Source: Lingula anatina (lineage: Eukaryota > Brachiopoda > Lingulata > Lingulida > Lingulidae). From it: DNA of 27,648 nt. The position numbers were made by a program, and so were the translations under genes. Shown piece after piece: positions 10,989 to 18,416 of the stretch (position 1 is the stretch's first letter; the number at the start of each line of letters is the position of its first letter). Below the pieces are notes generated by a model, which worked only from the letters and a program-made list of their open reading frames with translations, had not been told where the DNA came from and did no database searches. The DNA lies in assembly GCF_001039355.2 (NCBI RefSeq), contig NW_019773585.1, positions 1 through 27,648 on the forward strand, read 5' to 3'.

Positions 10989-11302
10989 GGTGTATATAAG
11001 CTAGGGGCTGAATTCGATTTTCATTTCGACCAGGTTTAATTTATCATACACATTTTAGAAGGTACATTATTGTGTAAGCAAGGCTCCGATATTTAACAAA
11101 GGTACACGTACAGTCCAGACTCCTGCTCCTTTCTTTCTCAGTGTTTAATTAAATGTAAGCTTCGAACCTTAGCCTTCGATATACATGTGCTACGATAAAT
11201 CTTAAAAAAAAAAACTGACAACTTCAACTCCAATTCAGCTGTCGCCCCGTTTTTCGTTACCTATTGTCAAAGCCTCAGCACTATTACACCAGGGGATATA
11301 AT

Positions 11303-11328
11303 GGGGGGGGGGGGGGGGGGGGGGGGGG
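11303..11328. repeat. poly-G tract (26 G)
   Basis: An uninterrupted run of 26 G on the plus strand, about 250 bp before the TRIM start, at the same relative place as G-rich tracts in cassettes 2 and 3. It could form a G-quadruplex. Exact length is unreliable in any assembly. Confidence 0.85.
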
Positions 11329-11484
11329 CACATGTCACCCTCACAGTGTATAACTGATATGTCATGCACTCAGCTAGTACAGGCTCTAGGCTTTGATATC
11401 GTCCTGGTTATTGACAACATCACATGATTGGGATGTGTCGATCGGGTGACAACGTTGAAGTGGTATAGATAACTTATTAAATGA

Positions 11485-11578
11485 TATATAAAGTGTAGGC
11501 AACTGCTTTGGCAGCAGTAGAGCGGGGCGGTCGGCGTGTAGGGGGCGGGGCGCTCTGCCCACTCTGGGCGCCTATACC
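11485..11578 (+). promoter_or_regulatory. putative core promoter and leader of TRIM copy 1
   Basis: TATATAAAG at 11485-11493 lies 94 bp before the ATG, and a GC box GGGGCGGGG at 11542-11550 follows. Just before the start, GCCCA-CTC-TGGGC (11557-11569) forms a hairpin that can extend through a 5-nt bulge with GGC/GCC (11549-11572). The whole segment belongs to the 11373-11588 copy of the leader repeat derived from the C1q tail. A start site near 11515 would give a leader of about 64 nt. No experimental support is available. Confidence 0.45.
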
Positions 11579-13801
11579 ATGGCAATGGCTTCTAAAGAAA
11601 TGTGCAGCGTCTTCAGTGAGAACTTCTTAACGTGTCATATATGTCTGGAGGAATATAAAGACCCGAGAGTGCTCCCCTGTTACCACACCTTCTGCCTGGA
11701 TTGCATTGCTGACCATGCAGCCAAGAATTGTGTCCAGAACAAGTTCTCCTGTCCCGTGTGTCGCCAAGAGGCCCCCGTACCACCAGGTGGGTTAGAAACT
11801 CTCGTGAAAAACTTCTTCTTAAGAAAAGTATCAGATTTCATGAAAGGCCAGAAAACGCCCGAGGGGAGACTTTGTGAATACTGTAACCATAAAGAGGCCA
11901 CTTTCATGTGCAAAGTTTGCCCGGAAACCAACCAACTGTGCGCTACATGTCGTGATATTCACGACAAAATTCCATATTGCAAGGGCCATTCGTTTGTACC
12001 GCTGTCACAAGTAGACCTGTCACCTAACCCAGTAAACATACGAGAACAATTACGCCACGTATTAGATGAAGCTCAATACTGCGACAAACACGACGGAGAA
12101 CCGCTGGCATTCTACTGTGAAAATGATGACACTGTTATATGCAGAGAATGTATTGTAAAAGTCCACAGCAAACACGATTTCAAAGAATTAGGGGATGTGG
12201 TGAAAGCTCAACGAGATCTAATACAAGACAAGCTAAAGTGCCTCCCTACTGAGAAACTGTCTCGATTTGAGAAGGCGGAAAATGCCATTGAACAAACGGA
12301 AGAGAGGCTGACAGAAAATCAGACAAAGGCACTCCGTTTGGTTGATACTCAGAAATTAGCTATGACGAAAGAAATAAAAGAAAACAGTAAAACCATTGAA
12401 AGAGAACTAAGTACTTATTATCATGAAGTAGAAAAAGAGGTGCGTCAACAGACCGACGCGTATTTAGCAAGTGTAAAACAACTTCTTGAAACGTATCAAA
12501 TAAAATTACAGTCCGATTACAACGAAATGCAAAAAGCCTTAGCTACCAAAAGCAACGAGATAACGGCAGAAGTTAAGGCACTCACCTCCACGCAGCTGAA
12601 GACTTTAGAAGCTGAAAAGGACAAGCAAGAAATGAGCAAGATTTCCATTCAAAGCATTCGTGATTTCGCTAAACAGCTCACAGACACCGGTTCTGACATC
12701 GAGGTCATGACCCACTCTAAAAAACTCTTAACTAGAATCCAGGAGTTAGAGACAGTAGAACCAGTCTTTGATACCATGATCACCGATATAACATTTACAC
12801 CAGGGCAAACAGAAATGGACGTCGTGCTACAGATTCCTAAAAACCCTGAACCACAGCTGTCCATCAAAACAGGGTCGATTACGGCCAAGACATACCGGGG
12901 TCCTTTGGATACGTATTTTGGAGGTTTAAAACAAAAGAGAGCGAACTATCCTGCGCTGAAGGAATTTATGAAGGTAACCTGGCTTGATAAGCCGGAGCGG
13001 AATATTTGTTTTAACGTGAGGTATCCGCGGGATATCCAGTGCACAGATGACGGTTGTATTTTAGTTTTACCTAGTGCTTACATATCTCGTGATACAGTGT
13101 CCGTAATCTCCAGCACAGGTCAATGTAATCGTGAGATCAGTATAGAGGGAGAGGTGAGGTGTATTACTACAGTCAGTAACGATAGATTCGTGGTCACATG
13201 TAGAGATAAATGCTGTAGACTGTATTCAACATCAGGTCAGGTTATTCAATGTTTTGGTCAGGGTGATATGTCTGACCCCTGGGGTGTCACTGTGGACCGT
13301 ACAGAGGGTAAGGTGTACGTGTGTGATAGCGGTGCACAGTGCATCTGTGTGTACGACATGATAAAATTTCAACTTGTTCACAGAATTCCTATCCCAATGT
13401 GCAGTAAGGGGACACTGCGCTGTGCATACCACCACGGCATCAATGCCATCATAGTCAGCGACTGCAGGGCCCACTGTGTGTATGCAGTGACACCCCAGGG
13501 TAACGTCATGTTCCAATACGGAGCACGAGGTCAGAGTGGAAGTGGAGACGGACAACTGAGTTATCCAGGTGGAGTGTGCGTAGATAGGTTTGGACACATG
13601 TTCATAGCTGACTACGGTAATCACAGGGTCGTTGTCCTTGGTTCAGACGGAACATTTCTACGGAACTTTTTGAACGGGAGGTCCAGCATTGAGAAACCGG
13701 AGTCAGTAGATGTCAACAGTAAAGGGGAGCTTGCTGTTTTAACTTCCTCTGGATGCTTAGAAGGAGAAATATCCACATATAAGTACATTAATGAGAAATG
13801 A
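11579..13801 (+). CDS. TRIM-type E3 ubiquitin ligase, RING/B-box1/B-box2/coiled coil/NHL propeller (copy 1, 740 aa)
   Basis: An intronless gene. RING C3HC4 ligands: C19, C22, C34, H36, C39, C42, C58, C61. B-box 1: C99, C102, C111, C114, C121, C124, H128, H137. B-box 2: C168, H171, C180, D183, C188, C191, H196, H199. A long coiled coil runs over about residues 205-390. The C-terminal part (about 455-735) is an NHL-type beta-propeller, with clear blades at PWGVTVDRTEGKVYVCD (about 567) and GVCVDRFGHMFIADYGNHR (665-683). The layout is that of TRIM2/3/71-like and TRIM56-like proteins, except that no filamin domain is visible. The expected role is ubiquitin transfer in the cytoplasm, with the propeller binding substrate or RNA. 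The start has an ACCATGG context; a second in-frame ATG two codons later is the one shared by all three copies. An AATAAA lies at 14283. Confidence 0.93.
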   Translation: MAMASKEMCSVFSENFLTCHICLEEYKDPRVLPCYHTFCLDCIADHAAKNCVQNKFSCPVCRQEAPVPPGGLETLVKNFFLRKVSDFMKGQKTPEGRLCEYCNHKEATFMCKVCPETNQLCATCRDIHDKIPYCKGHSFVPLSQVDLSPNPVNIREQLRHVLDEAQYCDKHDGEPLAFYCENDDTVICRECIVKVHSKHDFKELGDVVKAQRDLIQDKLKCLPTEKLSRFEKAENAIEQTEERLTENQTKALRLVDTQKLAMTKEIKENSKTIERELSTYYHEVEKEVRQQTDAYLASVKQLLETYQIKLQSDYNEMQKALATKSNEITAEVKALTSTQLKTLEAEKDKQEMSKISIQSIRDFAKQLTDTGSDIEVMTHSKKLLTRIQELETVEPVFDTMITDITFTPGQTEMDVVLQIPKNPEPQLSIKTGSITAKTYRGPLDTYFGGLKQKRANYPALKEFMKVTWLDKPERNICFNVRYPRDIQCTDDGCILVLPSAYISRDTVSVISSTGQCNREISIEGEVRCITTVSNDRFVVTCRDKCCRLYSTSGQVIQCFGQGDMSDPWGVTVDRTEGKVYVCDSGAQCICVYDMIKFQLVHRIPIPMCSKGTLRCAYHHGINAIIVSDCRAHCVYAVTPQGNVMFQYGARGQSGSGDGQLSYPGGVCVDRFGHMFIADYGNHRVVVLGSDGTFLRNFLNGRSSIEKPESVDVNSKGELAVLTSSGCLEGEISTYKYINEK

Positions 13802-14575
13802 CTTATATGATTTGAAACTTCAAATGATTTTTAATTGTGATTAATATAACTGCGGAAATGTAGTGAACACACCTTACAAATAACCGCCATAATGTTTTTG
13901 AAATTGTGCCGAAGTGCATGAAGATATACGAAGGCATATATGATATAATACATTGTGTCAATTTTATTTAGCAATCCAATCCTTTGCAGGTCAATTTTTT
14001 TTTAACTGGCAGATACATTTTTTTTTTCACTTTAAGATTTAAACTTATAACAGTGGATTTCATTTTGGCCTATTGTTTATCTTTTTTTTTTCCTTTTCAC
14101 GTGAAAAGTTTTAACAGGTAGATGATGAGTATAGAATATAAAACAAATGATAAAGATAAGATTTTGCTGGTAATATTAAACACCGTGTTATTTTAGAAGT
14201 AAAATCTACCGAGTCTTGAAGATGTAAATTGCTTTAATGTTATCATTTTGTTTACCAATGAGGCTCAGTTTTTCAAAATGAAAATAAACGCGATCGACAG
14301 CAGAACAGTTTTTGTTTTCAATAGTTTCGCAATATTAATGTCGACGGTGAAGTTGCTCCGGACATTATTACACAAACAGTGCACAATCTTGACGGGTCAA
14401 AGTACGGTACGCCAGTAAAAGGAAATATGGTACCAAGTGACAGGAAATACGAGCAGGACCTCAGCTTTCTCTCACCGGGCATAATTCTATTGTTTTTAAA
14501 TTAAAATACGCACAGGACTACCAGGACCCCAAGAGGGAGGGGTCGTGAGAGGGAGGGTCTCAAACTTGCTAAGAC
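13802..14575 (+). other. 3' flank of TRIM copy 1, shared with copy 3
   Basis: Non-coding, AT-rich, and alignable by eye with the sequence after the copy 3 stop. Shared blocks include GTGATTAATAT, AATGTAGTGAACACAC, CAGCAGAACA, TTAATGTCGAC and TCCGGACAT. A polyadenylation signal AATAAA is at 14283-14288, giving a 3' UTR of about 500 nt if used. Confidence 0.6.
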
Positions 14576-15414
14576 ATTGTGGTTGAAAGCAAAACCATCT
14601 GTTAACTGTGTCACACACTATATTATCAAGTTGTCTAATATATCAAAAGGAAAAAAAAAATAGTTGGAGACAACTATGGTTCACGAAGCTGAAGAATTCA
14701 GCCCATAACTGTAACTGATGTTCGTGCGTTTGAGTCCCGCCGTCCGGTGTGAGAGGAATGGTTATCCTTGGAATGAAAATCACGGATATTAAATCGCTCC
14801 ATTATAGACTCAGAATGAATGTGTTATTATCTGGTTGATTATTCACATAGAAATTTTTTCATGACGCTTTCAATATCACAGTGTTGAGACCCAAAGATGA
14901 GCAATATAGCGCGTTGTCCATGAATAAAAGCAAGAACCAGGCATGCAATCCGTCTATGGAACATCTTCATCCATTCATGTCTTTTAACACCCAAACCCAA
15001 TAGGCCTATAGAGGTGCAATTGATGTCACAAGCATGTTTTTAAAAATGTTTACTGCACAGATTGCTAACTGTGTTTGATTATTTTAGGGTCCCACATGAA
15101 GAAGCTTGTATAAAAGTTTCACTCTCCTGGAACCATGAATAATTAAAAATAATTCATCGTTTAACCCCAAAAAGGAAGATACGTTACTGTCACAAATACA
15201 AAACGTCCAACTGTGAAACGTTTTCTCACTTCTCGTTCTCGTTCTACTCTCAAAATTCTCATTCTACTCTCAAAATTCAGTCATCGTTGGTTTCGTTCAT
15301 TGATTTACCTCCTACAAGTATAACGTTGCTAAAATTATAATAATCTGTTCAGAGGAGTTAATTGTTTTTGAGCGACTTTAGTTTGCTTGTCAAAGAATAT
15401 TTTAAAAAATGGGG
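14576..15414. other. non-coding; 20-bp tandem repeat and a tRNA-promoter-like string
   Basis: No gene seen. Two tandem copies of a 20-bp unit (TTCTACTCTCAAAATTCTCA) lie at 15242-15281. GTTTGAGTCCC near 14729 resembles a pol III B box and might be a worn tRNA-derived SINE, but no A box or tail was identified. Confidence 0.4.
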
Positions 15415-15605
15415 GCAATACAGGGGCGGATTTAGGCCATCTTCTGGGTCTTCCGGAAGACGGTCAGAATTTCAAGTCTTTTCAAGATTTTATATAGACG
15501 GGTATCTAACTTTTTCTGTCGGAAGACGGTCAAAAATGAGGATGGATCAACAAAGATAATTTGGAAGACTGTCAGAAAATATCTCTGGATCCGTCTCTGC
15601 AATAC
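15415..15605. mobile_element. nonautonomous DNA transposon (MITE) with target-site duplication
   Basis: The element spans 15422-15598. Its left end AGGGGCGGATTTAG and right end CTGGATCCGTCTCT are inverted repeats (10 of 14 positions match), and GCAATAC occurs directly on each side (15415-15421 and 15599-15605) as a 7-bp target-site duplication. Ends of the form CAGGGGCGGAT..AG are typical of hAT-like nonautonomous elements, although those usually make 8-bp duplications. Internally GGAAGACGGTCA-type motifs repeat three times and there is a TCTTCCGGAAGA palindrome (15449-15460). It encodes nothing; the open frame 15362-15559 across it is accidental. Confidence 0.7.
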
Positions 15606-17238
15606 ACCCTACCGACAGTAAGCATTAAATAAAAAATGTTTCCTTCATGATCCAAATATTATATCAGAAATGTCAAACTATAATGGAACAACAATATATT
15701 GTTCGGTCAACAAAAGGAAACATTGCACACAAGTACTTGAACAAAATGAAACATTTTGACAATTTTTCTAGGGAACATACGTTACCTAGTATAAGCCATG
15801 ACGCAACGCCCCTTGAGATACAGTTTAAATATTTATAAAAACGCAAGGAACATACGTTACCTTACGTTATGTTTCTTGACAATTCCCCTAATTTCATATT
15901 AATTGTCAATTACAGTATAAATTTATGTTTGATTGTTCACTGTCATGGTACTGTCATGTAAAAAAGTACTCTTTTTGGGGACATGAGAAAAAAAAAACCC
16001 TAAAAATTAACGTTTTTTTTCACATTTGCATTGGTTGTTTCTCCTTGACTTTACCTATCCTCCAGCTTCATATATTTAACAATATAAACAGCATTAATTT
16101 GATAATATCAATGATAATGAAAGAAATAGGGCGATATGCATCCCACAATTTCCGTGTAACAACCATTTTGGGCAAGTGTGTAGGTTTTGAAATATTGAAT
16201 ACAATTTTGAATTCATTCATTTTTATTTTTTGACACTTCAGCATGTGAAATGCACCTCTATATTGGGATAGGGTGATTATCGTATGACGCTTACCACAGT
16301 GCAGACTGCTTCTTCGCTTCGCCCATGAAATTGACAAATCAAATACCCCTTTCATTATTGACTATTTATAAGAGAAAACCTTGGCATCTATGCAAATGTA
16401 TTTCCCCAAATTTACTACTGTAAAACGTGATTATAGTGTAGCGGGTGTCTTTTCATATTTTTATTTATCTGTTTAAGCACTTCTGTATTTGATCATCTGT
16501 AAGAAAAGAACGTAAATACCCTGTGATAGGTAACGTAAATGAGACTGATTAAATCTAGCTATAACCTATAATGATTTTTAACTTCATCAATATACACCCT
16601 TGATAATCCAAATATTTATATAGTACTTAACATTGGAAATCCATCGATATATCCATGTTCTCAGGACAAATCGATGGTGATGTGTATTATTTTGTCTACT
16701 GTGACCGATTTTTAACTTACTGAACAATTATAACAGACGGTGTCGGTAACAACGCTGTCTTTACTCTAAGCAATATCGAGTAGGATATCCTGCAGTTTTA
16801 TGATGCCCTTTTTTCTCTTCAATATATAAATGGTTACAAAAACGGTATGCATCGGACTATTTATCGTATCGAGTTCCACACTTTTTAATTGGTGTTCCCA
16901 GTTTTCGGTGGGTAATTTTGCTGTACCCCGGGAGAAGCAGTTTTTCCAAACTTTCTTCAGTTGCTTATATCTCGTGCACACACATGAGCTTTTAAAAAAA
17001 CAGTATTTATCTTGCGTCGCTGTGATTTGAGCAAACAGCGTGGGTAATAACTAAGGATATAATTGATCCTTTCGTACACACCTATTACACATGCGCATAC
17101 ATGTACGACGTGCACGCTGCGGTATAGATTGCCTCGTCAATGAATTGACAAAATTACACCTGGTATTATTGATTTTTTTTCAAATCAAAAATCTTGTTTA
17201 ATATGTGATTCATTTTCAAATTCTGTGTCCCCTGCTAA
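15606..17238. other. non-coding; one short spaced repeat
   Basis: AT-rich with overlapping short frames on both strands (15925-16355 and 16766-17030), none recognised or supported. GGAACATACGTTACCT occurs twice, at 15772-15787 and 15847-15862. It ends at an undetermined base, 17239. Confidence 0.4.
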
Positions 17239-17329
17239 NTACTCTAACATTAACAATAGGTTAATGTTTAACGAGATGGATTACTATTATGCAGACTAAG
17301 TTTATTTCAATTTTTTTCTTGTTTACTAG

Positions 17330-17692
17330 AATTACAGAAAGATCAAGAGAATGATCTTGACCAGACGGGGAAAGTTAACGCCGTGGTTGTCTACGACACC
17401 GTCTTTTTGAACGATGGCAACATTTACAATAAAGACACGGGGAAATTCACCTGCCCGACCTCAGGGGTTAACGTCTTCCATTACCATAGACTCAGCCACA
17501 ACAAAAACCCGTATATGGCAGACTGAACCATAATGGTCAGATAATGAATGCTGGTACGGTAAACCTTCCAAGGGATTTGCGACAGGCAGTAATACTATTG
17601 CTTTGCGGCTCGTACATGGCTGCTGATAGACTTTGATACCGTCCTGGTTATTGACAACATCACCTGATTGTGGTGTGTTGATCGATGACAAT
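17330..17692 (+). pseudogene. C1q-domain exon, pseudogene (cassette 2)
   Basis: The acceptor is well preserved: a pyrimidine-rich tract and TTTACTAG ending at 17329. The frame then reads ELQKDQENDLDQTGK, VVVYDTVFLNDGNIYNK and GKFTCPTSG, so the exon entry is phase 1 and a short helical segment precedes the C1q domain. A one-base deletion near 17510 (AAAAACCCG where copy 3 has AAAAAGCCCG) shifts the frame into a stop at about 17524. The RDLRQ/SNTIALRL frameshift shared by all three copies is also present. F-T-C-P replaces the usual F-T-x-P form. It is a dead copy of a secreted C1q-domain gene. Confidence 0.75.
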
Positions 17693-17830
17693 TGTAAACC
17701 TATCAGATATCAGATAACCTACTAAACGATATGTACACGTACACAAAGACCTTGGCAGCAGTAGAGCGAATTGGTCGGTGTGTAGTGGGGGGGGGGGGGG
17801 GCGTTAATACATGTACTATGACAATGGCTT
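17608..17830 (+). repeat. upstream copy of the TRIM leader segment (cassette 2)
   Basis: Matches 18211-18426 about 600 bp downstream. It contains a 15-G run (17787-17801) followed by TTAATACATGTACT where the true leader has the GC-rich hairpin. It ends in ATGACAATGGCTT, identical to the first 13 bases of the copy 2 TRIM coding region. Confidence 0.75.
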
Positions 17831-18145
17831 GGTGTATAGAAGCTAGGGACTGTATTCAAACTTCATTTTGACCAAGTTTAATTTGTCATACACATTTTAG
17901 AAAGTACATTCTTGTGTAAGCAAGGCTCCGATACTTAACAAAGGTACACGTACAGCCCAGACTCATTTCTTTCTCAGTGTTTTATAAATTAAATGTAAGC
18001 TTCAAACCTGAGCCTTCGATATATATGTGCTACAATATATATCATCTATTCTAAAAACTGAGACATTCAACTCCAATTTAACTGTCGCCCCGTATTCCGT
18101 AACCTATTGTCAAAGCCTCAGCACTATAACACCAGGGGATATGCC

Positions 18146-18165
18146 GGGGGCGGGGGGGGGGGGGG
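18146..18165. repeat. poly-G tract upstream of TRIM copy 2
   Basis: Five G, one C, then 14 G, in the same relative position as the G tracts at 11303 and 23775. Confidence 0.85.
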
Positions 18166-18322
18166 TCACATGTCACCCTCACAGTGTATCACTGATATGT
18201 CATGCACTCAGCTAGTACAGGCTTTAGACTTTGATACCTTCCTGGTTATTGTCAACATCACCTGATTGGGATGTGTCGATCGGGTGACAACTTTGAAGTG
18301 GTATACATAACATATTAAATGA

Positions 18323-18416
18323 TATATAAAGTGTAGCCAACGGCTTTGGCAACAGTAGAGCGGGGCGGTCGGTGTGTAGGAGGCGAGGCGCTGTGCCCAC
18401 TCTGGGCGCCTATATC
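18323..18416 (+). promoter_or_regulatory. putative core promoter and leader of TRIM copy 2
   Basis: TATATAAAG at 18323-18331 is again 94 bp before the ATG. The GC box of copies 1 and 3 is altered to GAGGCGAGG (18380-18388). The hairpin GCCCA-CTC-TGGGC is intact (18395-18407) with its GCC extension (18408-18410). It lies within the leader repeat 18211-18426. Confidence 0.45.

Larger units (their letters stand above)
9985..14575 (+). repeat. cassette copy 1 (C1q relic + leader + TRIM gene + 3' flank)
   Basis: This is the first of three related segments. The left limit is set by similarity to copy 3 beginning at a shared TTTCCGGTCA block (about 9988 here, 22488 there) and including GGGAACAGGT and CGACACCTGT motifs. 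The right limit is the end of similarity about 770 bp after the TRIM stop, at an AAGAGGGAG motif. Order and orientation match the other copies. Confidence 0.8.

Noticed and set aside
14680-14760. Possible tRNA gene or tRNA-derived SINE around a GTTTGAGTCCC string
   Set aside because: No cloverleaf, A box or 3' tail could be found; the string alone is weak evidence.
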